The notes under the pieces are model-generated. The model was not told where the DNA came from. It ran no database searches and was given only the letters and a program-made list of their open reading frames with translations. Shown here one piece after another: positions 1 through 8,854 of a DNA stretch of 64,000 nucleotides (position 1 is its first letter; every line of letters begins with the position of its first letter). Source of the stretch: Altererythrobacter sp. KTW20L (lineage in GTDB: Bacteria; Pseudomonadota; Alphaproteobacteria; Sphingomonadales; Sphingomonadaceae); contig NZ_JAMFLH010000001.1 in the NCBI RefSeq assembly GCF_023501975.1, forward strand, positions 124,001-188,000, written 5' to 3'. Made by a program: the position numbers and the translations under genes.

Positions 1-1
1 C

Positions 2-547
2 AACCTTGATGGTTCGCCTGCGGCAGGAAATCCCTTTGCCGACCAGCCCAGCCCGACCAACCAGATCTGGTCCTATGGCCACCGCAACATCTATGGCCTG
101 GAGTTCGATGCAGGCGGCCAGTTGTGGGACGTGGAGCACGGCCCGCGCGGGGGTGACGAGCTGAACATGGTGGAACCTGGCAACAACTATGGCTGGCCCG
201 ACCGGTCATTCGGCGTCAACTACAATGGCGATCCGATCCCCGATCATTCGGCAGATGACGGCTTTGTAAAGCCTGCCATCTTCTGGACCCCGGTGATCGC
301 GCCGGGCGGAATGATCTTTTATCGCGGCAACATGTTCGCCGACTGGCGCGGGCAACTGCTCATCGCCAACCTCGGCACCCAGACGCTTGTGCGGCTGTCC
401 ACCGATGCCGCCACCGGCACCGCGACCGAGGAAGCGCGCTATGCCTTCCCACGCCGCCTGCGCGATATCGAGCAGGCCGCCGACGGTTCACTTTGGGTGG
501 TCGAGGATGGCGGCAACGGCCGCCTGCTGCGGCTGACCCCGCGGTAA
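2..547 (+). CDS. PQQ-dependent aldose sugar dehydrogenase (GSDH family), 3' part
   Basis: This is the C-terminal part of a soluble-type glucose/sorbosone dehydrogenase, a periplasmic beta-propeller that oxidises aldoses with PQQ. The frame is open from base 2, so the start lies outside the window. Visible family motifs are SYGHRNIYGLEF, WDVEHGPRGGDELN and EPGNNYGWP, which form the conserved calcium/PQQ-side blades, and the end reads EDGGNGRLLRLTPR. The family is usually about 370-400 residues; 181 are seen here. The signal peptide and upstream partners are not visible. The family call is firm; the substrate is not determined. Confidence 0.9.
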   Translation, partial: NLDGSPAAGNPFADQPSPTNQIWSYGHRNIYGLEFDAGGQLWDVEHGPRGGDELNMVEPGNNYGWPDRSFGVNYNGDPIPDHSADDGFVKPAIFWTPVIAPGGMIFYRGNMFADWRGQLLIANLGTQTLVRLSTDAATGTATEEARYAFPRRLRDIEQAADGSLWVVEDGGNGRLLRLTPR

Positions 548-612
548 TCTGTTCGGCGGTATCGCCTGAAACAATTGCATGGCGGCGCGCCCCTCTCTAT
601 CGGCGCGCCTCC

Positions 613-1134
613 ATGACCCGCCTTGCCCCTGCCCTGATTCCGCTCGACGCGGTGGACCCTGCGATGGTCGAGCAATTGCTCGACCGCGCTTTCGGCACCG
701 GGCGCCGGGCGCGCACTGCCTACAAGGTGCGCGGCGATGCCGAGGCCCTGCCCGCGCTGAGCTTTGCCATGGTGGATGAAGACGAACTTCTGGTCGCCAC
801 GATCCAGGCTTGGCCTGTGGCATTGACCGACAAGGCTGGCCGCGCGCACCCGCTGATCATGGTTGGACCGGTAGCTGTCCTGCCCGAACGGCAGGGTGAA
901 GGTTTCGGCAGCGCGCTGATGCTGGCCCAGGCACAGGCGCTCGGGCCGCAGGCCCCGCTGCCGCAGGTGCTGATCGGCGATGCGCCCTATTACGGCCGCT
1001 TCGGTTTCTCGGACGAACACACCGGCGGATGGACCCTGCCCGGCCCGTGGGAGCCGACCCGCCTGCTGGTCCGCTGCACCAACCCGGCAATCCTTCCGCA
1101 GGAAGGTTCGCTGGGCCCTTGGAAGAACGGCTAG
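613..1134 (+). CDS. GNAT-family N-acetyltransferase (YhbS-like)
   Basis: A 173-residue single-domain acetyltransferase of the COG3153/YhbS type. The acetyl-CoA loop is seen as VLPERQGEGFGSALM, followed by a C-terminal GDAPYYGRFGF motif typical of this subgroup. The frame is open further upstream into the preceding gene, but ATG 613 follows its stop and gives the family N-terminus (MTRLAPALIPLDAVD), so I chose it. The acceptor substrate is unknown. It lies between the sugar dehydrogenase and the Nudix gene on the same strand and could be first in a short operon with nudix-cca. Confidence 0.85.
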   Translation: MTRLAPALIPLDAVDPAMVEQLLDRAFGTGRRARTAYKVRGDAEALPALSFAMVDEDELLVATIQAWPVALTDKAGRAHPLIMVGPVAVLPERQGEGFGSALMLAQAQALGPQAPLPQVLIGDAPYYGRFGFSDEHTGGWTLPGPWEPTRLLVRCTNPAILPQEGSLGPWKNG

Positions 1135-1154
1135 TTCCTGCCAAGTGACTGGCC

Positions 1155-1784
1155 ATGCACGGCCGCCAGCCTCCTTCTGACCAGACAAGCGAACTGTTCG
1201 ACCGCCTGGCCGATCACTTCGAACGCGGCCACTCCCGCGCGGTCGAGGTGCAGGCGGGCTTTGCCACCACCGTGCCCGAAACGCTGAAACCGGCGGCAGT
1301 CCTCATTGCCATTACCGAACGGGCGGAACCCGGCGTACTGCTCACCCACCGCCGCGCGGACCTGCGGCAGCATGCGGGCCAGGTCGCCTTTCCCGGCGGC
1401 AAGCTCGATCCCGGCGAACACGCCGTGGGGGCGGCCCTGCGCGAAGCCTATGAGGAGCTGGCGATCGACCCGGCACAGGTGCGGGTGATCGGCACCAGCG
1501 ATACCTTCATCACCGGCACCGGCTATGACATTACCCCGGTCCTCGCCATGGTCCCGCCGGACCTACCGCTGGTGTGCAACCCGGATGAAGTGTCCGCCTG
1601 GTTCGAAGCGCCGCTGTCCTTCGTGCTCGACACTGCCAACCACGCAGACCGCGAAACCATGTTCGAAGGGCGGATGCGGCCCTATATCGAGATCATGTGG
1701 CAGGAACACCGGATATGGGGCGTGACGGCAGCGATCATCGCCAACCTCGCCCGGCGGCTCGACTGGCTGGAGCGGAGGCAATGA
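1155..1784 (+). CDS. CoA-type Nudix hydrolase (NudL-like)
   Basis: A 209-residue Nudix hydrolase. The Nudix box is complete from about G82 to E101 (GEHAVGAALREAYEEL region, with the REAYEE core). Just upstream is the LTHRRADLRQHAGQVAFPGG signature that marks the CoA-pyrophosphatase subgroup, which cleaves CoA to 4'-phosphopantetheine and 3',5'-ADP. The stop codon overlaps the next gene's start as ATGA, so it is probably co-translated with cca. Substrate is inferred from the subgroup signature, not shown. Confidence 0.88.
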   Translation: MHGRQPPSDQTSELFDRLADHFERGHSRAVEVQAGFATTVPETLKPAAVLIAITERAEPGVLLTHRRADLRQHAGQVAFPGGKLDPGEHAVGAALREAYEELAIDPAQVRVIGTSDTFITGTGYDITPVLAMVPPDLPLVCNPDEVSAWFEAPLSFVLDTANHADRETMFEGRMRPYIEIMWQEHRIWGVTAAIIANLARRLDWLERRQ

Positions 1785-3064
1785 CCGTGCTGCCGCCTGC
1801 CGACTGGACCGGCCGCGAAGACCTTGCCGCGCTGGTGACTGCGCTGGGCGAAGGCACTGTCCGCTGGGTCGGCGGTGCGGTGCGCGATACCATGCTCGGC
1901 CTGCCGGTGGCCGATATCGATGCCGCCACCACCCTGCGGCCCGAGGAGGTCGTCGAACGCTGTAAGGCCGCCGGCATCCGCACTGTGCCAACCGGCATCG
2001 CCCACGGCACCGTCACCGCGCTGCTGGCGCAGGGCACGGTCGAAATCACCACGCTGCGCCACGATGTCAGCACCGATGGCCGCCGCGCCACCGTGGCCTT
2101 CGCCAGCGACTGGCGCGAGGATGCCGCGCGGCGCGATTTCACCATCAACGCGCTTTATGCCGATCCTGTCACCCTGGAAGTCACCGACTTCTTCGGCGGC
2201 ATCGAGGACCTTGCCCTGCGCCGCGTCCGCTTCATCGGCGATGCCCGCCAGCGCATCGCCGAGGACCACCTGCGCATCCTGCGCTACTTCCGCTTCCAGG
2301 CCCGCTTCGGCGACGTGGTGGACGAGGAGGCCGAAGTCGCCTGCCGCGACATGGCCGCCACCCTGAAGGGCCTGTCGCGCGAACGGGTAGCGAGCGAGCT
2401 GCTCGCCATTCTCGCCCTGCCTGATCCGTCCCCCACCGTGTTGCGGATGAGCGAGTTGGGCGTGCTGCAAGTGGTCCTGCCCGAAGCCGATCCCACCCTC
2501 CTGGCAGCGCTGGTCGCGGCGGAACAACGGTTCGGCATCCCGTCCCTGGCCCTGCGCCGCATGGCCGCCCTGCTGCCGCCCGATCCGCTGGTGGCCGACA
2601 AGGTTGCAGCGCGGCTCAAGCTGTCCACCGCCCAGCGCAAGCGGCTGACCACGGCGGCAGGGCGCAGCGCGACCCTCCCCGGCACGGATAGGGGGACCAG
2701 CGAAGCTGGCGGAGGGAGCTCGCCGCCCAAACGGCCTTCGTTCGATAGCCCCCTCCACCATCCTGCGGACGGTCCCCCTCCCCGTTCCGGGGAGGATTTG
2801 GTGGCACGTGCCCTCGCCTATCGCCACGGCCCCGAAAGCGCGATCGATGTGCTGCTGCTGACCGGCCGCGATCCGTCGCCGGTCATCGGCTGGACCGTGC
2901 CGCAACTACCATTGAAGGGCGGCGAGATCGTGCAGCGCGGCGTTGGCGCTGGGCCGGACGTGGCGCGCATCCTGCGAGCCGTCGAACGCCGCTGGATTGC
3001 CGAGGGCTTCCCCGATCGGGCAAGGGTTGAGCAGATGCTGGCGGAGGAACTGACGGCAAAATAG
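1781..3064 (+). CDS. cca: CCA tRNA nucleotidyltransferase with in-frame palindromic insert
   Basis: Class II nucleotidyltransferase that builds or repairs the tRNA 3' CCA end. N-terminal motifs are GGAVRDTMLG (residues 31-40) and the metal-binding DID at 45-47; the RRDFTINAL block and RNA-binding helical region follow. It is 427 residues, about 40 more than usual for the family in this group. The excess is residues 298-339, a Gly/Pro/Ser stretch encoded by a palindromic repeat lying between TTAAGR and LVARALAYRHG, in the helical C-terminal part away from the catalytic head. The reading frame is intact, so function is probably kept. ATG 1781 overlaps the Nudix stop by 4 bp. Confidence 0.93.
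   Translation: MTVLPPADWTGREDLAALVTALGEGTVRWVGGAVRDTMLGLPVADIDAATTLRPEEVVERCKAAGIRTVPTGIAHGTVTALLAQGTVEITTLRHDVSTDGRRATVAFASDWREDAARRDFTINALYADPVTLEVTDFFGGIEDLALRRVRFIGDARQRIAEDHLRILRYFRFQARFGDVVDEEAEVACRDMAATLKGLSRERVASELLAILALPDPSPTVLRMSELGVLQVVLPEADPTLLAALVAAEQRFGIPSLALRRMAALLPPDPLVADKVAARLKLSTAQRKRLTTAAGRSATLPGTDRGTSEAGGGSSPPKRPSFDSPLHHPADGPPPRSGEDLVARALAYRHGPESAIDVLLLTGRDPSPVIGWTVPQLPLKGGEIVQRGVGAGPDVARILRAVERRWIAEGFPDRARVEQMLAEELTAK
2674..2796. repeat. Palindromic repeat element inserted in frame within cca
   Basis: The ends form a near-perfect inverted repeat: CCTCCCCGGcACGG at the left and its complement ending TTCCGGGGAGG at the right, each about 25 bp. The right half (2750-2783) matches 31 of 34 bases with 48730-48763, which lies in an intergenic element of the same design. 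The insert is 123 bp, exactly 41 codons, and has no stop in the gene's frame. Confidence 0.85.
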
Positions 3065-3105
3065 CCGTTGTTCCTTCCGAGACCCTCGCCACCCTCGCCA
3101 ACACC

Positions 3106-3243
3106 GTCATCCTGAACTTGTTTCAGGATCCATTGCGCCGATTGCACGGATGGATCGGATCATTCACCGCCTGGCCCCGCTGCGTTTCCCCGAAGGACTC
3201 CCCGCAAACCGAAGGATGGATCCTGAAACAAGTTCAGGATGAC
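3106..3243. repeat. 28-bp perfect inverted repeat flanking an 82-bp spacer
   Basis: Bases 3106-3133 (GTCATCCTGAACTTG then TTTCAGGATCCAT) are the exact reverse complement of 3216-3243. Each arm is itself a small hairpin, TCCTGAA-5 nt-TTCAGGA. It sits in the 451-bp gap between cca and the helicase gene. No gene is seen in this gap; the rest (3244-3515) has no coding signal I trust. The arms resemble dispersed palindromes common in sphingomonad intergenic DNA. Confidence 0.85.
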
Positions 3244-3515
3244 GAGGTCTGTGAGTAGTTGCCCTGCACTCATCACCCTTGCTTGTTAACGAAACAACGC
3301 TATATGCCGCCTCGACCAGCGCAAATTCGTTGCGTGTCCTGATGCGAGCGTGAACCTCCCCATATCCAACAAGGGTGAGGACCGGCATCGGAAGCGGGGC
3401 AAGCCCCTCTCGGTCAATCTGCCAAAGCAACCCGCTTCACGCTTGGGTCGCCTACAAGGCGCCCATACTGCGCCCGGACTCCGTCCGGCGCACCCGTGAT
3501 GTACGAAAGATATTC

Positions 3516-4943
3516 ATGTCCTTTTTCTCTGAACTCGGCCTTGCCGAGCCTATCCTGCGCGCTCTGGAAGCCAAGGGTTACAACGACCCCACACCGATCC
3601 AGCGCCAGTCCATTCCGGCGCTGCTCGAAGGGCGCGACCTGCTCGGCATTGCCCAGACCGGCACCGGCAAGACCGCAGCCTTCTCGCTGCCCTCGCTCCA
3701 CCGTCTGGCCGCCGATCCCAAGCCGCGCGCACCGCGTAGCTGCCGCATGCTGGTGCTCTCGCCCACGCGCGAGCTGGCAGCGCAGATTGCCGACAACATG
3801 GTCGGCTATGCCAAGTTCCTCAACATGTCGGTCATGACCGTGTTCGGCGGCGTGCCGGTGGGCAAGCAGATCTCTGCGCTTGGTCGCGGTGTCGATATCC
3901 TCGTCGCCACGCCGGGCCGCCTGCTCGACCTGATCGAACAGCGCGCCCTGGTGCTCGACAAGGTCGAGATCTTCGTGCTCGATGAAGCCGACCAGATGAT
4001 GGACCTCGGTTTCATCAAGCCGCTCACCCGCATCGCCGGCCTGCTGCCGCGCCAGCGCCAGAGCCTGTTCTTCAGCGCCACCATGCCCGATGCCATCGCC
4101 CAGCTGGGCAAGCGCTTCATCACCGATCCGGTGAAGGTGGAAGTGGCCCCGCAGGCCACCACTGCCGCGCGGGTTGACCAGTATGTCACCCACGTTGACC
4201 AGAAGGAAAAGCAGGCGCTGCTGACCATCACCCTCAAGAAGGGCCTGGAAAGCGGCGAGCTGGAAAGCTGCCTGGTCTTCACCCGCACCAAGCACGGCGC
4301 CGACAAGGTCGTCCGCAGCCTGGTTGCCGCAGGGGTCGAAGCTGCCGCCATCCACGGCAACAAGAGCCAAGCCCAGCGCACCCGTGCGCTCGACGGCTTC
4401 CGCGCCGGCCGCGTGCCGGTGCTGGTGGCAACCGACATTGCCGCGCGCGGCATCGACGTGCCGGGCGTTTCGGCCGTGTTCAACTTCGAGTTGCCCAACG
4501 TGGCCGAACAGTATGTCCACCGCATCGGCCGCACCGCGCGCGCCGGCAAGGGCGGCCTTGCCATCAGCTATGTGGCGGGTGACGAGCGTCCGTTCCTGCG
4601 CGATATTGTGAAGCTTACGGGTGTCACGCCTGCTGCCATCGCGCTGCCCAAGGATTTCATCGAACAGGCCGCCAAGCTGCCCAAGGCCTCGGCCAAGCAG
4701 CTTGGTGCCGAACATTCGGATGACAACCGCAGCGGAGGCGGCAACCGCCGTTCGCGCGATGCCGAACGCAAGGCGCGCGGTCCGCGCCGCCATCCCGGTG
4801 TAGAGGTTCGCCCGCGCGGCGAAGGCGGTCGTGGCGGAAGCGGAAGCGGCGGCGGTCGCGGTCGGCCCCAGGGCCAGGGCGGCGGACAGGGTGGCGGACA
4901 ACGCCAGCAAAGCCGTTCGCGCCCCCAGACCACCTCGGCCTGA
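3516..4943 (+). CDS. DEAD-box RNA helicase (RhlE-like)
   Basis: A 475-residue ATP-dependent RNA helicase. The Q motif (PTPIQRQSIP), motif I (AQTGTGKT, residues 46-53), the DEAD box (VLDEADQM), SAT motif (FSATMP) and motif VI (HRIGRTARAG) are all present in order. The last 60 or so residues are a basic, Arg/Gly-rich tail (RGEGGRGGSGSGGGRGRP) expected to bind RNA without fixed structure. ATG 3516 is used because the family begins at FSELGL; the frame runs upstream without family sequence. Likely roles are ribosome assembly or mRNA decay, by family. Confidence 0.93.
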   Translation: MSFFSELGLAEPILRALEAKGYNDPTPIQRQSIPALLEGRDLLGIAQTGTGKTAAFSLPSLHRLAADPKPRAPRSCRMLVLSPTRELAAQIADNMVGYAKFLNMSVMTVFGGVPVGKQISALGRGVDILVATPGRLLDLIEQRALVLDKVEIFVLDEADQMMDLGFIKPLTRIAGLLPRQRQSLFFSATMPDAIAQLGKRFITDPVKVEVAPQATTAARVDQYVTHVDQKEKQALLTITLKKGLESGELESCLVFTRTKHGADKVVRSLVAAGVEAAAIHGNKSQAQRTRALDGFRAGRVPVLVATDIAARGIDVPGVSAVFNFELPNVAEQYVHRIGRTARAGKGGLAISYVAGDERPFLRDIVKLTGVTPAAIALPKDFIEQAAKLPKASAKQLGAEHSDDNRSGGGNRRSRDAERKARGPRRHPGVEVRPRGEGGRGGSGSGGGRGRPQGQGGGQGGGQRQQSRSRPQTTSA

Positions 4944-5172
4944 ATCCGTCCGGTGAAGCCGGGCCGGGGCTTTGCTCCGGCTCGGTTCACGGAAACTATG
5001 GCACGGCCTGTCCCGTTCGCCTTGCGATCCTCTGCTCCCGTGCCGAGGCTTAGCAAGCAAGGCCTCTGCGCCTTCGCATCTCTCCACTCAGGCCTGCATC
5101 GGGTCGCCTGCATCACTGCAGGCCGATAAGAGCCATGGACAATGCGATAAATCGCGAAAGGGATACACTTTG

Positions 5173-5673
5173 ATGAAGTACCAAGCAGTTCTCGCCGCCG
5201 CCGTTCTCGCGCTGGCGCCTGCCGCTGCGCTGGCTCAGGCCCAGGGCGAAACCGTAACCGGCAATGATGGCAACCCGGTCGGCACTGTCATGTCCAACGA
5301 TGGCTCCACCGTGATGGTCGATACCGGCACGCACCAGGTGCCCCTGCCTGCCGACGTCTTCGCCACCACCGACACCGGCCCCACCCTCAACACCACCAAG
5401 GCGGAACTCGATTCGCTCTACGCCGCGCAGCTGGCCGAAGCCGCTGCCGCCCGCGATGCCGCGCTGGTAGCCGGTGCAGCCGTGGTGACTGCCGATGCCC
5501 AGGCGCTGGGTTCGGTCGATACGATCGACGGCGACAACATCGTGATCCGCGAAGGCGACTTCGTGGTCACCCTGCCGCGCGACCTCTTGGCACTCAACGG
5601 CAATGGCCAGCTGATGGCCCTGGCCAACCACGCCGACATCATGGCTGCGCTCGAAGCAGCGCAGGGCGGCTGA
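5173..5673 (+). CDS. Hypothetical exported protein
   Basis: A 166-residue protein with a clear Sec signal peptide (MKYQAVLAAAVLALAPAAALAQA), so it is probably periplasmic. The mature part shows two copies of a short beta pattern, GNPVGTVMSNDGSTVMVDTG and LGSVDTIDGDNIVIREGD, which look like PRC-barrel-style repeats separated by an Ala-rich helix. I do not recognise a named family. ATG 5173 follows a purine-rich AAAGGG ribosome site. A strong terminator follows the stop, so it is transcribed as the end of its unit. Confidence 0.75.
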   Translation: MKYQAVLAAAVLALAPAAALAQAQGETVTGNDGNPVGTVMSNDGSTVMVDTGTHQVPLPADVFATTDTGPTLNTTKAELDSLYAAQLAEAAAARDAALVAGAAVVTADAQALGSVDTIDGDNIVIREGDFVVTLPRDLLALNGNGQLMALANHADIMAALEAAQGG

Positions 5674-5702
5674 TAGCTACGAAACAACCCATGGACGGGT
5701 GC

Positions 5703-5735
5703 AGGGCCGGGGGAGCAATCCTCCGGCCCTTTTCG
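5703..5735 (+). terminator. Rho-independent terminator after the exported protein gene
   Basis: AGGGCCGG and CCGGCCCT pair around a short GC-rich/CAAT loop and are followed by TTTT on the + strand. It separates the + strand gene from convergent parC, whose stop is at 5744. Confidence 0.85.
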
Positions 5736-5743
5736 TTCAGCAC

Positions 5744-8041
5744 CTAGAACTTGTTGTCTTTCGGAAAGCCCGTCGGCGGCATCCGGCCAGCGGCACCGCG
5801 CGCCACCTTCCACATGTGGATTTCGCCCTCTGTGCGGACCCGGCCGGTATCGCCGCCCATCGTCCAGCTCAGGCCAACTGCCAGCGTGAACGTGGTCGCG
5901 TCGGCCAGCCCGCCATCGCGATAGCGTTGCAGCGTCACCCCCTGCCCGCGTGACATCACCGGCACTTCGTCCAGTGCGAAGACCACCAGCTTGCGGTTGT
6001 CGCCCACCACCGCGACATGGTCGTGCGCGGAGGCGATCTGGCGCACCACCAGCAGCCTTGCGCTGTCCTTCAGGTTCACCACCTGCCGCCCCTTGCGCGT
6101 TTCGGCGAGCAGTTCGTCGGTTACTGCCGCGAAACCTTTGCCGAGGGTGGAGGCGAGCAGCAGCTGCCGGTCCTTGTGGTGGACCACCACGGCGACCACG
6201 TTGGCCGTGCTGTCGATATCCAGCGTGTTGCGCACCGGTTCACCGAAGCCGCGCGCCGATGGCAGCTTGTCGGCGCCCAGGGTGAAGAACCGCCCGTCAT
6301 CGCAGGCCAGCAGCAGCTTGTCGGTCGTCTGGCAGTGGACGGCGAAGGCCGCCTCGTCGCCTTCCTTGTACTTGAAATCGCCGCAGCCATCCTTGCCCAG
6401 ATCCACATGGCCGCGGGCCGCGCGGATCCAGCCCTTCTTCGACAGGACCACGGTGACCGGTTCCTTCTCGATCATCGCGTCCATGCTGAATTCCACGACC
6501 GGGGATGCTTCGGCAATGGTCGTGCGGCGGCGGCCGATGGCGGTATCGGGCGCATATTCGGCGCGCATGGCGGCAAGGTCGCGCTTCAGGCGGGTGCGCT
6601 GGCGGGCGGGGCTGTCGAGCAGCTTCTGCAGCTCCTCGCGCTCGGCCTCCAGCTCGTCCTTCTCGCGGCGGAGCTCCATTTCCTCCAGCTTGCGCAAGGA
6701 CCGCAGCCGCATGTTGAGGATTGCCTCGGCCTGACGGTCGGTCAGGGCAAATTCGGCCATCAGCATGGGCTTGGGCTCGTCCTCGGCGCGGATGATAGCG
6801 ATCACCCGGTCGAGGTTGAGGAAGGCGATGATATAGCCTTCGACCAGTTCCAGCCGGCTGGCGATCTTGTCCAGCCGGTGGCGGGTGCGGCGCTGGAGGA
6901 TGTCGATCTGGCTGACCAGCCAGTGCTCCAGCAGTTCCTTCAGCCCCATGACCAGCGGTGTGCGGGTGGCATCGAGGACGTTGAGGTTCAGGCTAAACCG
7001 CGTCTCCATGTCGGTCAGCTTGTAGAGCGATTCCTTGAGCAGTTCGGGATCGACGTTGCGGCTTTTCGGGATCAGCACGATGCGGATCTGTTCGTCGCTC
7101 TCGTCGCGCACATCCTCCAGGATCGGCAGCTTCTTGTCGTTGATGGCCGCAGCGATCTGTTCGATCAGCTTGCCCTTGGCCACCTGGTAGGGGATTTCGG
7201 AAATGACCAGCTGCCACCCCCCGCCCTTCGACCGTTCGATCCCGGCCTCGCGGTCTTCCTCGGTCGCCGCTTCGGCGGCATGGAACCGCCCGCGCACCCG
7301 GAAAGACCCGCGCCCGGTTTCATAGGCGTTGGAGATCGACGCGGGGCTATCCACCACCACGCCGCCGGTGGCAAAGTCCGGGCCGTGGAACACCTGCATC
7401 AGTTCGGTGTGGGTCACATCGCGGTTGAACAGCACCAGTTCGGCAGCGTCGATGATCTCGGCCACGTTGTGGCTGGGGATGCTGGTCGCCATGCCCACTG
7501 CGATGCCGGCCGCGCCGTTGGCCAGCAGGTTGGGGAACAGGCCGGGGAAGATCTCGGGCTCTTCCTCCTCGCCATTGTAGGTCGGGATGAAATCGACCGT
7601 GCCTTCGTCCAGCCCGGCCATCAGGCTCATCGCCGTGCGGGTCAGGCGGCATTCGGTATAGCGGTAGGCGGCGGCGTTATCGCCATCGACGTTGCCGAAG
7701 TTGCCCTGCCCTTCGACCAGCGGATAACGCAGGGTGAAGTCCTGGGCGAGGCGGACCATGGCATCGTAAACCGCCACGTCGCCGTGCGGGTGATACTTGC
7801 CGATCACGTCGCCCACCACGCGGGCGCTCTTCTTGAAGGCGCTGCCGGGGTCCAGCTTGAGGCTGCGCATGGCCCACAACAGGCGGCGGTGGACCGGCTT
7901 CAGCCCGTCGCGCAGATCGGGCAGGCTGCGGGCCGTGATGGTGGACAGGGCATAGACCAGATAGCGTTCGGACAGCGCGCTATCGAACGGCGCATCGACG
8001 ATGGCGTCGAAGGGATCTTTCTCGGCATCGGTAATGGACAT
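5744..8041 (-). CDS. parC: DNA topoisomerase IV subunit A
   Basis: A 765-residue type IIA topoisomerase A subunit that cleaves and rejoins DNA for chromosome decatenation. The catalytic tyrosine is Y128 in [12 protein letters not shown], and the DNA-gate motif [13 protein letters not shown] is at 81-93. The short, poorly repeated C-terminal domain and overall length fit ParC rather than GyrA. The position equivalent to E. coli ParC Ser80/GyrA Ser83 is V89, not Ser, with D93 at the second quinolone position. It converges on the exported-protein gene and is divergent from the PfpI gene. parE is not in the window. Confidence 0.93.
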   Translation of the reverse strand: MSITDAEKDPFDAIVDAPFDSALSERYLVYALSTITARSLPDLRDGLKPVHRRLLWAMRSLKLDPGSAFKKSARVVGDVIGKYHPHGDVAVYDAMVRLAQDFTLRYPLVEGQGNFGNVDGDNAAAYRYTECRLTRTAMSLMAGLDEGTVDFIPTYNGEEEEPEIFPGLFPNLLANGAAGIAVGMATSIPSHNVAEIIDAAELVLFNRDVTHTELMQVFHGPDFATGGVVVDSPASISNAYETGRGSFRVRGRFHAAEAATEEDREAGIERSKGGGWQLVISEIPYQVAKGKLIEQIAAAINDKKLPILEDVRDESDEQIRIVLIPKSRNVDPELLKESLYKLTDMETRFSLNLNVLDATRTPLVMGLKELLEHWLVSQIDILQRRTRHRLDKIASRLELVEGYIIAFLNLDRVIAIIRAEDEPKPMLMAEFALTDRQAEAILNMRLRSLRKLEEMELRREKDELEAEREELQKLLDSPARQRTRLKRDLAAMRAEYAPDTAIGRRRTTIAEASPVVEFSMDAMIEKEPVTVVLSKKGWIRAARGHVDLGKDGCGDFKYKEGDEAAFAVHCQTTDKLLLACDDGRFFTLGADKLPSARGFGEPVRNTLDIDSTANVVAVVVHHKDRQLLLASTLGKGFAAVTDELLAETRKGRQVVNLKDSARLLVVRQIASAHDHVAVVGDNRKLVVFALDEVPVMSRGQGVTLQRYRDGGLADATTFTLAVGLSWTMGGDTGRVRTEGEIHMWKVARGAAGRMPPTGFPKDNKF

Positions 8042-8142
8042 GCGCCCTGCCCTAGCAGCGGCTCGGCCCGTGGGACAGCGCGGAACCAGCGCCTTTCCCC
8101 ATGTGTTGCGGCCTTATCCCCCACACACAAAGGAATTTCCCG

Positions 8143-8691
8143 ATGAGTAAACCCGTCATGATCCTCGCCACCAACGGCTTCGAGCAATCCGAACTGGAAC
8201 AGCCGGTCAAGCGGCTGAACGATGCAGGCTTCAAGACCCTGGTGGTCAGCCCGGAAGAGGGCGAAATCCGCGGCTGGGACGGCGGCGACTGGGGCAACAC
8301 GGTGAAGGTCGATCGCGCCCTGTCCGATGCCCAAGCCGCCGACTATGCCGCGCTGGTCCTGCCGGGCGGGCAAATCAATCCCGATATCCTGCGGATGGAG
8401 GACAAGGCCGTGCAACTGGTGCGGGACTTCTGCGAGGCCGGAAAGCCCGTCGCCGCCATCTGCCACGGCCCGTGGCTGCTGGCCGAAGCCGACGTGATCG
8501 ATGGCAAGCGCGTAACCAGCTGGCCCTCGATCCGCACCGACCTCGCCAATGCCGGGGCCGAGGTGGAAGATGCCGAAGTGGTGACCGACGGCAACCTCAT
8601 CACTAGCCGCAATCCCACTGATATCCCGGCGTTCTGCGATGCGCTGATTTCGGCGTTGAATGACGCGGCGCGGATGGACGACGCGGCCTGA
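8143..8691 (+). CDS. DJ-1/PfpI family protein (YhbO-like type 1 glutamine amidotransferase fold)
   Basis: A 182-residue PfpI/DJ-1 superfamily protein. The nucleophile elbow is AAICHGPWLL with C107 and H108, and the acidic partner is in the N-terminal NGFEQSELEQ segment (E14 region). These proteins act as stress-related hydrolases or have been described as deglycases/glyoxalases; the exact activity cannot be read from sequence. ATG 8143 follows AAAGGAA at proper spacing. It is divergent from parC. Confidence 0.9.
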   Translation: MSKPVMILATNGFEQSELEQPVKRLNDAGFKTLVVSPEEGEIRGWDGGDWGNTVKVDRALSDAQAADYAALVLPGGQINPDILRMEDKAVQLVRDFCEAGKPVAAICHGPWLLAEADVIDGKRVTSWPSIRTDLANAGAEVEDAEVVTDGNLITSRNPTDIPAFCDALISALNDAARMDDAA

Positions 8692-8766
8692 TCCGAAAGC
8701 CCGAATAGGAAAGCCCGCTGCAGGGCGTGCGTAAGGCCAGCACCTCAAGTCAGGCATAAGGGGCGC

Positions 8767-8803
8767 GATCAAGGTGTCGGGTTCGAGACCCGGCACCTTG
8801 GTC
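8767..8803 (+). other. Stable hairpin resembling a tRNA acceptor-TPsiC minihelix
   Basis: CAAGGTG pairs with CACCTTG and TCGGG pairs with CCCGG, giving 7 + 5 stacked pairs closed by a 7-nt loop TTCGAGA that matches the tRNA T-loop consensus. The stem extends further through GAT/GTC. There is no anticodon or D arm upstream and no CCA, so it is not a tRNA gene. It is in the 163-bp gap after the PfpI gene, beside a low-GC gene. It may be a terminator without a U tract, or a scar of integration. Confidence 0.5.
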
Positions 8804-8854
8804 ACACTGTGATCACTCTGTGCGCCAGTCGAAGTCAGGCGCGCCGAGGCCACG

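Noticed and set aside
3414-5087. Open frame of over 500 codons antisense to the helicase gene
   Set aside because: Shadow frame; all helicase motifs are on the plus strand.
5744-8041. Assignment as GyrA
   Set aside because: Length of 765 residues and a short C-terminal domain fit ParC; GyrA is longer with six beta-pinwheel repeats.
6017-8146. Long open frame antisense to parC
   Set aside because: It mirrors parC codon structure in a GC-rich genome, has no family motifs and no ribosome site. ParC motifs on the other strand are complete.
8767-8803. A tRNA gene
   Set aside because: Only the acceptor/T-arm shape is present; no anticodon arm, D arm or CCA end is found in the flanks.
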